From: Bacteroidota bacterium
GTDB taxonomy: Bacteria > Bacteroidota > Bacteroidia > Bacteroidales > Cfx3-03
Direction of reading: 5' to 3'
Assembly: GCA_013390605.1 (NCBI GenBank)
Contig: JACAUB010000001.1
Location: 3,787,080 to 3,851,079 of the forward strand
DNA length: 64,000 nt
The position numbers and the translations under genes were made by a program. This document shows, piece by piece, positions 1 through 9,626 of this stretch (position 1 is the first letter of the stretch; every line of letters starts with the position of its first letter). The notes beneath the pieces were generated by a model, which did no database searches, had not been told where the DNA came from, and saw only the letters and a program-made list of their open reading frames with translations.

Positions 1-526
1 TTAGATCTTTCTGTCGATTATAATCAGCCTCAATATATTCAAGTTGACTACGACTTTCAAGAAAACTCTGCTGTAACTCAATAAATTCAGGATTTTCAAT
101 CATTGCCAGTACCTGATTTTTCTTCACAGCACTTCCCTGCAGCAGACTGGTACTTTTGATAAACCCACCTAACGGAGCACTAATCGTCGCAATATTCTGG
201 GGTGGTGTAGAGATCATCCCGTTAATTTTGATCAGGTTGCTAAGTGTACGCATCTCTACACTGCCCATCACTATTCCAGCCATTTTGGCCTGATCGGCAG
301 TAAGTTCAGCAACATCATTGGCAAGTACCTCTTTCTCCTCCTTTGCCGTTTCACTGTCAGTTCGGTTACCGCACGAACTCAATATAAAAGAACATACCAG
401 CATGCTTCCAAAAAGCAGTATTGCCAATTTCAATCTTAAGTAACGGGCTAAAAAATAGAGGGATGATACAAAATGCTGTCCCAAGCCTGAAAGTATTTTA
501 TTAGATGATGAATAGTTTCGGTTCAT
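1..526 (-). CDS. Efflux RND periplasmic adaptor lipoprotein, CusB/HlyD-like (partial)
   Basis: This gene starts at 526 and runs off the window, so only its first 175 residues are visible. I translated it by hand. A hydrophobic stretch at about residues 39-50 ends in LSSCG, a lipobox with the acceptor Cys near residue 52, so the protein is probably a lipoprotein facing the periplasm. After an acidic linker comes an adaptor-type barrel-sandwich segment (INGMISTPPQNIATISAPLG is a typical beginning) and then a coiled-coil start rich in Glu and Gln. Adaptors of this family bridge the inner-membrane pump and the outer-membrane channel. It lies 13 bp downstream of the CzcA-type gene and should be cotranscribed with it. 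The N-terminal extension before the lipobox is long (about 40 residues), so the true start may be internal. Metal specificity cannot be read from this fragment. Confidence 0.82.
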   Translation of the reverse strand, partial: MNRNYSSSNKILSGLGQHFVSSLYFLARYLRLKLAILLFGSMLVCSFILSSCGNRTDSETAKEEKEVLANDVAELTADQAKMAGIVMGSVEMRTLSNLIKINGMISTPPQNIATISAPLGGFIKSTSLLQGSAVKKNQVLAMIENPEFIELQQSFLESRSQLEYIEADYNRQKDL

Positions 527-539
527 GATTTCTTTGATA

Positions 540-3500
540 TTAATTGTTTTTTCCAAGGATGGTTTCGATGGCAATAATTGACTGATTATAATGATGCAAC
601 ACTTCCAGATAATTTGCTTTAATCTGGATAGCTCTATTCAGACTCTGGATATAATCGCTGTAATCTAACGCTCCTGATTTATAACTAGCAGTGGCTTGAT
701 TGATAATAAGCAAAGCCTGTGGATTGGCAGACTGCTCATAATAATTCAAACTACTTTCATCTTTCAGATATTCACCCTTAGCTCGCTCCAACTGATTGAT
801 CAACTCCTGCCTGGTAGCAGCTGCGTCAGTTTGTGTCTTCAGCTTATTGAGACCAGCAGCTTTAATCCGCGCAGCCTGTGGACCAAACCAAACAGGAATG
901 GCAATACCGGCCTGAATCCCTGTAAATCGATCACTAGCCGTATAAGTTCTAGCGATCCCGTTTTCATTCTGTTCACCTTTTATCGACTGATTAAAATAAC
1001 CAATTTTTATATCCGGCATCAACTTCGATTTCTCCAACTTGGTTTCTATAGCAGCTACCTCCACTTTTTGCTGTTCTAATGCCAGTGACGGATTATTTAA
1101 CAAAGCTGTTTGGATGGATATTGTATGATTAACAGTATTTTTTCTAGTTGCCTCGAACCATGCCTTATCATTATTGACACCGTAGAAAGCAGCGTTCTTA
1201 AGTCGATAATCAATATCCAACTGACTAAAACGGATACGTATTAATACGGTATCTGCAATTACAATAGGCTGTGTACTATTCAAGATATGTTGAAGCACGA
1301 TTGTGGTTGTCTCAATATCCGCAAGATTCTGTCTGACAGCATTTCTTATCTCATCACGTTGAGATTCAGCTGTAATCTTCTCAAGTAGATTAGTCTCACC
1401 CGCAGCTTCTCTTTTAGTAGCAGCAGAAGTAAAAGCAGTGAGAATACTATCCTGATAACAAAGCAACCGATGTCGTGAATGCAAATAAACAAGCTGATTA
1501 TAAGTCATCTTCACAGCATTAATAACTTCATTCTTTGTAACAGCCAAGCCCAATTCACTGGTTTTGATAGCAGCTTGAGCTAGTTTTGATTGATTTGCAT
1601 AGACAGTTGGAAATGAAAATGATTGAGAAATCGAAATATTATTATCCTTCTGAGAAGAGTTTAGTTGACCGAATTCAAAGTCAACAGCAGTTTTTTCGAT
1701 ATTCCATGCGGCATGCTTCAATACACGTTGTATTTCAACCTGGTAAGCAGCCGATTTAATCAAATTGCTGCTATCATTTACTTGCTGTATGGCTTGCTGT
1801 AAAGTAAGTATGCGCGGATGATCACTAGACCCATTGAATCGTTGTTGTGCCAAAGCATCTTCACTGAACAGGCCTCCAATTAACCCAACCAACAATACAA
1901 TCGATAAGATGGGAGGGACTAGACCTCCTTTTCTTTGTTCTGATTGACTTTCTGAAGGAAGAACAGAATTATCATCCGATTCTTCTTCATCTCTTCTTCT
2001 TGAAAAGAGAATGTACAGAACAGGAAGCACAACCAATGTTAGCAGTGTTGAAGTGAGGAGACCGCCTATTACAACTGTTGCCAAAGGCTTCTGTACTTCA
2101 GCACCTGCAGAACTTGAAAGCGCCATCGGAAGGAAACCCAACGATGCAACAGCAGCCGTAATTATAACCGGACGAAGTCGCGTGTGCAACCCTTTTCGGA
2201 CCCTTTCCTCGGGGTCTTTTATCTTTTCTTCCTTCTCTAGTCGGTTAAATTCTGCAATGAGCACAATACCATTTAACACTGCTACTCCAAAGAGAGCAAT
2301 AAAACCAACACCTGCAGAAATACTAAAATGCATACCCCGTATCCATAGTGCAAACACCCCTCCAACAGCTGCCAATGGCACAGCAGAATAGATCAATAGT
2401 GACTGTCGAACTGAATGAAAGGTAAAAAATAACAGCACAAAGATGAGCAACAGTGCAACCGGTACTGCCACAGCCAAACGTTCCTTTGCTGCTACCAGAT
2501 TTTCGAACTGCCCTCCATAAGTTATATAATAGCCCGCAGGTAGTTTAAGTGACTTCTCAATCTTTTTTTGCACCTCATCTACAACCGACTGTACATCCCG
2601 TCCACGAACATTAAATCCAATAGTGATGCGGCGTTTGGTATCTTCACGCGATATCTGAGCAGGTCCCTCTTTAATCTCAATAGATGCCAACTGATCCAAA
2701 CTAATCTGACCACCCGAAGGTAATGGGATAAAGATATTCTTTACATTATCAAGGTTCTTTCGAAACTCATCCTCCAGTCGTACAACCAGATCAAAACGCT
2801 TCTCTTCTTCAAAGATCACCCCTGCTGTAGTACCTGCAAATGCTGTTCGAAGTACCCGATTGATCTCTGAGATATTTAAGCCGTATTGTGCAATCCGATC
2901 GCGATTGTAAGTTATCTGAATCTGTGGCAAACCTGTAACCTTTTCTACATTGATATCTTCAATGCCTTTAATTTGCTTAATCACCTTCTCCACCTTATCT
3001 GCATTCGAAGCCAACAGCTCCAGATTGTCACCAAAAATCTTAACGGCAACATCTTGTTTAGAACCTGTCATCAGCTCATTAAAACGCATCTGTATCGGTT
3101 GTTGAAATTCAAATTTAACACCAGCGAGCACAGAGAGCTTCTCTTCCATTTTCACCATCATCTCTTCGCGTGTCTTTGCAGAGGTCCATTCACTTTTAGG
3201 TTTCATGGTGATGATATAGTCACCAGTTTCCATGGGGGTTGGATCAGTAGGAATCTCTCCGGCACCAATTTTACAGATAACCTGCTTCACCTCCGGGAAG
3301 TTATCAACCAATATTTTATTGGCTTTCTCAACCGTTTCAATGGTATTGGATAGCGAGCTTCCCTGCAGCGTTATGATTCCGGCAGCCAGATCACCTTCTT
3401 CCAGATCAGGAATGAATTCGCCGCCTAATCTCATAAATACTAATACTGAAGATATTAATAACAATATAGAAAGCCCAACGATCAATCCTTTCCTTCGTAA

Positions 3501-5111
3501 AGAGAAGTCAAGAATTGGATGAAAGCCTCGTTGTATCCTTGTCATGATGCGATCTGAGAAGGTAACCTTGTGGGCAGTGCTCTTGCTGAGAAACAGCGAC
3601 GAGGCCACTGGCACCCAGGTAAGTGAAAGTATGATAGCCCCGAGAATTGCGAAACTTACCACCTCTGCCATAGGCCTGAACATCTTTCCTTCAATACCTA
3701 CCAATGATAAAATAGGTAGATAAACAATTAAAATAATGATCTGCCCAAAAGTAGCCGATCCCATCATTCGTCGGGCAGAGCTGAACACCTCACCATCCAT
3801 CTGTTGGGCAGTAAGTCGCTTAACACCTGCATGGTGGGTTTTACTCATCGTTATTCGATGGACCACACTCTCTACAATAATCACAGCTCCATCTACAATC
3901 AGTCCGAAGTCGATAGCACCGAGACTCATCAGATTTCCAGAAACGCCGAAAAGGTTCATCAATGAGAGGGCGAAAAGCATAGAGAGCGGAATAACAGATG
4001 CTACAATTAAACCGGCCCTTAGGTTTCCCAAAAGCAAGACCAGAACAAATATAACAATCAATCCTCCAACAATCAGATTCTCAGAAACAGTATGAATAGC
4101 ACGACCAACAAGATCCGTACGATCCAGATAGGGTTTTATGGTTATCCCTTCAGGTAATCCCTTTTGAATAACCTCGATTCGATTTTTTACATTCTTAATA
4201 ACTTGCGAAGCATTAGCACCCTTCAGCATCATCACAACACCACCAACAGCTTCACCAGTGGTGTCTGCAACAAAAGCTCCATAGCGGGGCGCATTCCCAT
4301 TGCGAACAGTAGCCACATCTCTGATTAACAGTGGCAACCCTTCACGAGTGTTCTTTACCACAATCTTGTTGATATCATCAATACTGGCGGCTAATCCAAT
4401 TCCCCGAATAAAATAGGCATTGGGTTTTTTATCGATATAAGCCCCTCCCGTATTTTCGTTATTCTTTTGCAATGCTTCAATGATCTCGGTTATAGAGATA
4501 TTCAAACTCCTGATCTTCTCAGGATTAATTGCAACCTCATATTGTTTTAGAAAACCACCATAGCTGTTTACATCAGCGACACCTTCTGTCCCAAGCATTT
4601 CTCTACGCACTATCCAATCTTGTATAGTACGCAAATCCATAGCAGTATATTTTTTCTCAAAACCAGGAGCTTTGTGAAGCGTATACTGATAAATCTCTCC
4701 CAGACCTGATGAAACAGGCGCAAGTTCCGGCTTGCCCAGTCCCTCGGGAATCTGGTCTTCGGCCTCTTTTAGCCGCTCGCCAACCAGTTGACGAGCTTTA
4801 TAGATATCCACATTGTCTTTAAACACAATGGTCACCACCGATAATCCCAATCGCGAAATAGAACGTAGCTCTATTACATCAGGGATATTTGCCACCGATA
4901 CTTCGATGGGCGTGGTAATAAATCGTTCAACCTCCTGCACTGCCAGTGTTGGCGAAATGGAAATAACCTGCACCTGATTATTCGTAATATCTGGCACGGC
5001 ATCAACCGGAAGTTTGGTAAGTGAATATACACCTACAGCCATCAGGGCCACAATAAACAGCCCGACAACTACTTTATTTTTTAATGATAATGCTATTATT
5101 TTATCAATCAT
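540..5111 (-). CDS. CzcA/CusA-family heavy-metal RND pump fused to a TolC-like outer-membrane factor
   Basis: This 1523-residue protein is two transporters in one. Residues 1-1040 are an HME-type RND pump: an N-terminal helix followed by KLPVDAVPDIT, and in TM4 the motif DFGLIVDGAVIIVE with D401, D407 and E414 at the proton-relay positions of CzcA. A charged linker (about 1045-1065) leads to a hydrophobic segment ending in DALAQQ near 1090, which looks like an internal signal sequence. Residues 1091-1523 are an outer-membrane efflux protein with long helical coils. The pump would use proton influx to expel divalent or monovalent metal cations across the envelope. Such fusions are known in Bacteroidota. 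The adaptor gene follows 13 bp downstream, and the small Cys/His protein gene precedes it by 198 bp. The exact metal (Co/Zn/Cd or Cu/Ag) is not settled. Confidence 0.93.
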   Translation of the reverse strand: MIDKIIALSLKNKVVVGLFIVALMAVGVYSLTKLPVDAVPDITNNQVQVISISPTLAVQEVERFITTPIEVSVANIPDVIELRSISRLGLSVVTIVFKDNVDIYKARQLVGERLKEAEDQIPEGLGKPELAPVSSGLGEIYQYTLHKAPGFEKKYTAMDLRTIQDWIVRREMLGTEGVADVNSYGGFLKQYEVAINPEKIRSLNISITEIIEALQKNNENTGGAYIDKKPNAYFIRGIGLAASIDDINKIVVKNTREGLPLLIRDVATVRNGNAPRYGAFVADTTGEAVGGVVMMLKGANASQVIKNVKNRIEVIQKGLPEGITIKPYLDRTDLVGRAIHTVSENLIVGGLIVIFVLVLLLGNLRAGLIVASVIPLSMLFALSLMNLFGVSGNLMSLGAIDFGLIVDGAVIIVESVVHRITMSKTHHAGVKRLTAQQMDGEVFSSARRMMGSATFGQIIILIVYLPILSLVGIEGKMFRPMAEVVSFAILGAIILSLTWVPVASSLFLSKSTAHKVTFSDRIMTRIQRGFHPILDFSLRRKGLIVGLSILLLISSVLVFMRLGGEFIPDLEEGDLAAGIITLQGSSLSNTIETVEKANKILVDNFPEVKQVICKIGAGEIPTDPTPMETGDYIITMKPKSEWTSAKTREEMMVKMEEKLSVLAGVKFEFQQPIQMRFNELMTGSKQDVAVKIFGDNLELLASNADKVEKVIKQIKGIEDINVEKVTGLPQIQITYNRDRIAQYGLNISEINRVLRTAFAGTTAGVIFEEEKRFDLVVRLEDEFRKNLDNVKNIFIPLPSGGQISLDQLASIEIKEGPAQISREDTKRRITIGFNVRGRDVQSVVDEVQKKIEKSLKLPAGYYITYGGQFENLVAAKERLAVAVPVALLLIFVLLFFTFHSVRQSLLIYSAVPLAAVGGVFALWIRGMHFSISAGVGFIALFGVAVLNGIVLIAEFNRLEKEEKIKDPEERVRKGLHTRLRPVIITAAVASLGFLPMALSSSAGAEVQKPLATVVIGGLLTSTLLTLVVLPVLYILFSRRRDEEESDDNSVLPSESQSEQRKGGLVPPILSIVLLVGLIGGLFSEDALAQQRFNGSSDHPRILTLQQAIQQVNDSSNLIKSAAYQVEIQRVLKHAAWNIEKTAVDFEFGQLNSSQKDNNISISQSFSFPTVYANQSKLAQAAIKTSELGLAVTKNEVINAVKMTYNQLVYLHSRHRLLCYQDSILTAFTSAATKREAAGETNLLEKITAESQRDEIRNAVRQNLADIETTTIVLQHILNSTQPIVIADTVLIRIRFSQLDIDYRLKNAAFYGVNNDKAWFEATRKNTVNHTISIQTALLNNPSLALEQQKVEVAAIETKLEKSKLMPDIKIGYFNQSIKGEQNENGIARTYTASDRFTGIQAGIAIPVWFGPQAARIKAAGLNKLKTQTDAAATRQELINQLERAKGEYLKDESSLNYYEQSANPQALLIINQATASYKSGALDYSDYIQSLNRAIQIKANYLEVLHHYNQSIIAIETILGKNN

Positions 5112-5309
5112 CCTTATAGTAACTTATTGTAAATAAAACAAGTACACCAATTCAAAAACCTCAATGTCTGATAACATCTTTTGAGGCTATATTTTCTGCT
5201 ACACAGTTAAGCTGAACCATTTTCCAGTACAAAGGATCATATCCATTTAAAGATACAAATCCGATATTACATAAGAAACAGATTTACTGGTTACAAAAAA
5301 GAAAAAGGA

Positions 5310-5624
5310 TTAAGCCAGCTTGGGCGGCTGCCAGATATGATTGAAGTAGGTTGAAAATCGTTCCTGATAAAAGGGTATTACCTTAAATTCTATCGTCTTA
5401 AGTGGATTGGCTTCAAACACATAATATGCCATATCAACCGTAACACTACAACAGGAACAAACACAGAATGGAGAACACGAATCACCATGACTATTATGAT
5501 GATGAGTAGTTTGTCCAACCTCAATTTTATGATCAATCTTTGCACAACCCTGAATATCATCTACGCATGGTAACGAAACCATGAATAAAATATAGATGCT
5601 CATGAGAATAGAAAAGATTTTCAT
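5310..5624 (-). CDS. Small exported Cys/His-rich protein of metal-efflux operons (DUF6660-like)
   Basis: This 104-residue protein begins with a signal peptide or membrane helix (MKIFSILMSIYILFMVSLPC). It then carries a dense metal-binding-looking stretch with THHHNSHGDSCSPFCVCSCC at about residues 40-59, followed by a hydrophobic-aromatic tail ending in a conserved-looking IWQPPKLA. I recognise the pattern from short proteins placed upstream of czcA-type operons in Bacteroidota (DUF6660), an assignment made from memory. It sits 198 bp upstream of the pump gene on the same strand and may be the first gene of that operon. It probably binds metal in the periplasm or at the membrane, as sensor or chaperone. 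That role is inferred from position and composition only. Confidence 0.7.
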   Translation of the reverse strand: MKIFSILMSIYILFMVSLPCVDDIQGCAKIDHKIEVGQTTHHHNSHGDSCSPFCVCSCCSVTVDMAYYVFEANPLKTIEFKVIPFYQERFSTYFNHIWQPPKLA

Positions 5625-5776
5625 GCATCAAATTTACAAGATTTTTATTTGATCGCCTAACTTTTTAAGATTTATTGTTAAGCTTTAACCTATTAACTTT
5701 AATGAGTTGAGAATCCCGAATAAAATAAATATCATTTCTATCAGCACATTAAACCATATCAACTAATTATTACACT

Positions 5777-7666
5777 TTAAAATAAAGAATATCCCAAAAT
5801 AACAAACATCAATAACGTAGTAATGATTGATTCTGTGCGTCTAAGTGGTTTCCGACGACAAGTTAAAAAAGCTATACCGACTAAAATAGCAACGAATAAT
5901 GTAAAAAGATAGAGTGGTACAGGAATCATTATTACACATACCGTTGACAAAATCAATAAGAGCAACCATTTACCTAGCTTACGGACTATTAACCAAAACC
6001 AGGCTTTAAACCCATGATAATGTTTTCTAAAGAGCAAAATAAACAAAGATAGGAAGAGACCAAAACCAAGCAGACTTCTTAAGAAAAGTGGTTTCAATGT
6101 GTCAACTAATACTTTTGTAAAGCTCAGTTTGAGTCCTTGAATGGTAGACTCCAACTCTTTTCCATCAGAGACCGCATGTTGAAAGAGCTTTAGAGTTGTA
6201 ACATCGAGTCCGGGCGTAGCTGCCAAATCATGAATAGTACCAAACCCACCTATCTTATTCCGATAAGCAATTATGGCATTAGCCTGTTTGCTATCTACAC
6301 CCTTAAGGGCCATTATATCAACAGCATCACAAGTATTGATATTGAATCGATGAAAGGGAAGCGTAGACCCAAACTGTCCCATCACCCAATAATGATGATC
6401 AATGTCATACGCGTTAAGCCAAATCTCAGGGACAATCTTCCCCGTGAACTTATAACCAGTAGTTTCCTGATAAATGCTCCTTATTTTCTCTCCTTCAGCC
6501 GGAAATTCCACACAATACCCTGCGATGAAATCACCAAGAAGAGAGCCTTTTGATTGCTGTGGATTTACATATTTTGCAATCACTGTAAAGATCTTCAGAT
6601 ACTCATTTTCAAGTGGCGTAAAATAATGTGCAGCCTGGAAATGTGCCGGCAGTTTAGTTTCAAAAAAGAAAGGAGCATAAACAGAATCGACACCGTAACG
6701 TGCCTTAAGCGGGCTATTTACCAATCGAAGGAAGAAAGAGGAGATCACGCCTTCAGTAGCGTTGGCATTTGCTTCATTCCTCAACATCTTTTCGCGAAGA
6801 ACTCCAGTATTTCGAAATAATATATTTTGTTCAAGATCATTAAAATATCCAGACTTATTGGCATATTTCACATCACCATTTATTGCCAGATCATACCGCC
6901 TAAGGTTCTCTATTGGCTGAAACCAGAACAACATACTCAACCGATAAAATGAAATACGAAAAGGCCAACTATAGTCGCGCACAAAAGCTTCCTGCTTAAG
7001 AGAAAAAGACGAACGAGAATGTGCTATTTCCTTTTCAATAGATTGACGGGTAACTTTATGTGTTTCATTTTGATAAGAAGAGGGCTCGAAATGTTCTGCA
7101 AATCCTTCAGAGAAAGCTGTAAAATAATCAGTAGTCAGACAAAAATAGTGCATATCAATACTGGCTGTTAATAATGGCTCAGGAGTTGCTGTAAGCAATC
7201 GCTGAAAAACATGCCCCGACTCATGAGGAAAGATCTGTGTAAAATGCCCATTATCTTCATCATCTCTAGGAAGTCGCGCCAAATCAACAAAAGGAGTTTT
7301 CTCTTTCACTATCTCTTTACGCCCTTCCTTTAATATAAATCCGGTACGTGCATAACCGCCTTCATTTCCCGAAAGAAGAAGATAGGCAGGTTCCATTTGT
7401 TTTGTCTTACCCCTATTCAACTGATATTGATTTACAAATTGGTATAATCTGAGCGTTTGATGAAGATAGGTTGAGTCGAATAGTCGTTTCGCTATTTTAT
7501 ATTCGGCTGTTTTTTTATCAAAGGGTGTACATACTGTGAGCTTTCCTTTTGTACCTATCGGTTTTAGAAGCACAAATAAATTATCATTTGAGACGACGGA
7601 TGACTGCGCATTAATATTGGTCACAATCACAAAGATGATAAACAAAGAGAGTACAATATTCTTCAT
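5777..7666 (-). CDS. Exported membrane protein with HExxH motif and ComEA-like helix-hairpin-helix domain
   Basis: I place the start at 7666 because MKNIVLSLFIIFVIVTNINAQ is a good signal peptide. An upstream in-frame Met adds 12 residues that spoil it. The mature protein has HESGH at residues 148-152, an HExxH zinc-peptidase-like motif. At about residues 440-489 is a ComEA/T2SK-type helix-hairpin-helix (NINTCDAVDIMALKGVDSKQ and following, with GGFGTIHDLAATPGLD), and near the C terminus are about four hydrophobic helices. The short HHH repeat usually binds DNA or serves as a protein-interaction module. A membrane-anchored extracytoplasmic protease is a plausible reading, but I do not know the family. 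It appears monocistronic, with gaps of 152 bp downstream and about 350 bp upstream to a divergent gene. Confidence 0.7.
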   Translation of the reverse strand: MKNIVLSLFIIFVIVTNINAQSSVVSNDNLFVLLKPIGTKGKLTVCTPFDKKTAEYKIAKRLFDSTYLHQTLRLYQFVNQYQLNRGKTKQMEPAYLLLSGNEGGYARTGFILKEGRKEIVKEKTPFVDLARLPRDDEDNGHFTQIFPHESGHVFQRLLTATPEPLLTASIDMHYFCLTTDYFTAFSEGFAEHFEPSSYQNETHKVTRQSIEKEIAHSRSSFSLKQEAFVRDYSWPFRISFYRLSMLFWFQPIENLRRYDLAINGDVKYANKSGYFNDLEQNILFRNTGVLREKMLRNEANANATEGVISSFFLRLVNSPLKARYGVDSVYAPFFFETKLPAHFQAAHYFTPLENEYLKIFTVIAKYVNPQQSKGSLLGDFIAGYCVEFPAEGEKIRSIYQETTGYKFTGKIVPEIWLNAYDIDHHYWVMGQFGSTLPFHRFNINTCDAVDIMALKGVDSKQANAIIAYRNKIGGFGTIHDLAATPGLDVTTLKLFQHAVSDGKELESTIQGLKLSFTKVLVDTLKPLFLRSLLGFGLFLSLFILLFRKHYHGFKAWFWLIVRKLGKWLLLLILSTVCVIMIPVPLYLFTLFVAILVGIAFLTCRRKPLRRTESIITTLLMFVILGYSLF

Positions 7667-8022
7667 GGTGGGTATTTTATACCAGTTTTGACTACCTCTC
7701 ATTAATAAGGTTACAAATTACATCCATTAATTCTCTCGCTTAATCCTAATAAATCGAAAAGCATGGTGCCATTATTTCACTATTTTATAAATTATGTTAA
7801 TCTTATAAGATTCATGATAAAAAACCTTATATCAGAAATCTGTTATAATAAAAGCAATAAAACACAGACAACCAGAATTAAAGACACTTTCCCTCATAAT
7901 ATAACATACTATTTTTCTATTGTCCATTGAACACTCTTCATTGCAATCGGTTGATAATGGAGCATCAAAACGAGAACATTTACATCGATTTTGATGTACC
8001 TTTGCACCAAAATTTTTGAATC
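7667..8022. other. Divergent intergenic region, about 350 bp
   Basis: This AT-rich spacer separates the minus-strand HExxH protein gene from nadB. Apart from the -7-like box just before nadB I see no gene, strong hairpin or repeat in it. Confidence 0.6.
7997..8004 (+). promoter_or_regulatory. Bacteroidota-type -7 box upstream of nadB
   Basis: TACCTTTG matches the Bacteroidota primary-sigma -7 consensus TAnnTTTG and lies 18 bp before the nadB start, implying a very short leader. No convincing TTTG -33 element is visible at the expected distance, so the call rests on the -7 box alone. Confidence 0.4.
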
Positions 8023-9600
8023 ATGCGCGATAGATATGATTTTCTTGTCATTGGCTCTGGAATTGCCGGATTAAGCTATGCCTTGAAAGTAGCACCTTAT
8101 GGAAAGGTTTGCATTGTTAGTAAGGATAAAATCGAGAATACTGCAACAAAATATGCTCAAGGTGGAATAGCTACCGTAATGTATACACCCGATACGTATG
8201 AAAAACACATTAATGATACCCTTATTGCAGGAGATGGTTTATGTGATGAAAAAATTGTCCGTATCACAATTACAGAATCTACCGACAGAGTAAAGGAGTT
8301 AATTCAATGGGGAGTCGACTTCGACAAAACCGAATCAGGAAAATACGACCTGGGCAAAGAAGGAGGCCACTCTGAATTTCGTGTACTACACCATAAAGAT
8401 CAAACCGGTCTGGAGATTGAAAGAACGTTGGTTAAACAGATTCGAAAGCATCCGAATATTGAAGTCCTCGAAAATCATTTTGCCATAGATATTATTACCC
8501 AACATCATCTCGGCATTGAAGTAAACCGTAGGACCAAAGATATTTGTTGTTACGGTGCCTATGTATTAAATACTGTTACCCAGGAGATCCATACCATTTT
8601 AGCAAAGACAACGCTTATTGCTACTGGTGGAGCCGGAAATGTTTATTCTACGACCACCAGTCCGGCTATTTCTACCGGTGACGGTATTGCAATGGTTTAT
8701 AGGGCTAAAGGCCAGATTACCGGAATGGAGTTTATGCAATTTCACCCTACTTCGCTTTATAACCCCTCTGAGCATCCTTCTTTCCTTATCTCAGAAGCTG
8801 TTCGTGGATTTGGAGGTATCCTTAAGACACAGAAGGGCGAAGAGTTTATGCAAAAATACGACACGCGTCTCTCGCTTGCACCCCGTGATATAGTTGCCCG
8901 TGCCATGGACAACGAACTAAAAATGAGTGGTGATGATTTTCTATATCTCGATTGTCGTCATCTCGACAAAGAAGATCTACTTAACCACTTCCCAACCATC
9001 TATGCCAAGTGTTTGAGTATCGGAATAGACATCCGTAAAGACATGATCCCCGTAGTTCCGGCAGCACATTATACGTGTGGAGGAATCAAAGTAGATGAGT
9101 TTGCACAAAGCTCAATTCAAAACCTCTATGCTACCGGTGAATGTGCTTCAACAGGGCTCCATGGAGCAAACCGTCTGGCTTCAAATTCGTTACTTGAGGC
9201 ATTGGTATTCTCTAACCGTGCTTCACAACATGCCGCTGCAAAGATTAAAGATATCGATTTCTGCGAAGAGATTCCGGATTGGGATGCAGAAGGCATGGTT
9301 TTAAATGAAGAGATGGTGCTAATTACACAAAGTCTTAAAGAGTTGCAGGCGATTATGTCTAACTATGTAGGTATTGTTCGTTCCAATCTCCGTCTGCAAA
9401 GAGCGTTCGACCGTTCAGAGATTATCTATCGGGAAACCGAAGCCCTTTATGATCGAAGCATCCTTACAGTTAAGATTTGTGAGTTACGTAACTTAATACT
9501 CGTTTCTTATCTCATTATTCTGAATGCCATCGAGCGTAAAGAAAGCATAGGACTTCATTTTTCACTCGATTATCCTCGAGCAATAGGGAATATCAAATAG
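8023..9600 (+). CDS. nadB: L-aspartate oxidase
   Basis: This 525-residue flavoprotein oxidises L-aspartate to iminoaspartate, the first step of de novo NAD synthesis, in the cytoplasm. The N terminus has the FAD dinucleotide motif GSGIAGLSYA (about residues 11-20). The succinate dehydrogenase/NadB fold is shown by KYAQGGIA, MEFMQFHPTSLY, PRDIVARAMD, HYTCGGIKVD and the FAD-closing block ATGECASTGLHGANRLASNS. Length fits the family (about 520-540). It is followed 26 bp later by a gamma-carbonic anhydrase gene on the same strand, possibly cotranscribed. In an anaerobe, fumarate is the likely electron acceptor (family knowledge). nadA and nadC are not in the window. Confidence 0.95.
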   Translation: MRDRYDFLVIGSGIAGLSYALKVAPYGKVCIVSKDKIENTATKYAQGGIATVMYTPDTYEKHINDTLIAGDGLCDEKIVRITITESTDRVKELIQWGVDFDKTESGKYDLGKEGGHSEFRVLHHKDQTGLEIERTLVKQIRKHPNIEVLENHFAIDIITQHHLGIEVNRRTKDICCYGAYVLNTVTQEIHTILAKTTLIATGGAGNVYSTTTSPAISTGDGIAMVYRAKGQITGMEFMQFHPTSLYNPSEHPSFLISEAVRGFGGILKTQKGEEFMQKYDTRLSLAPRDIVARAMDNELKMSGDDFLYLDCRHLDKEDLLNHFPTIYAKCLSIGIDIRKDMIPVVPAAHYTCGGIKVDEFAQSSIQNLYATGECASTGLHGANRLASNSLLEALVFSNRASQHAAAKIKDIDFCEEIPDWDAEGMVLNEEMVLITQSLKELQAIMSNYVGIVRSNLRLQRAFDRSEIIYRETEALYDRSILTVKICELRNLILVSYLIILNAIERKESIGLHFSLDYPRAIGNIK

Positions 9601-9626
9601 TAAATATATTATTATAGTCTAAGATT

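Noticed and set aside
696..1079. Plus-strand open frames across the pump, SusC, kor and other minus-strand genes
   Set aside because: They lie entirely inside well-supported genes on the other strand, have no recognisable motif and atypical composition.
6230..6820. Two plus-strand open frames within the HExxH protein gene
   Set aside because: They are antisense to a gene with clear signal peptide, motif and domain content, and their products show no family features.
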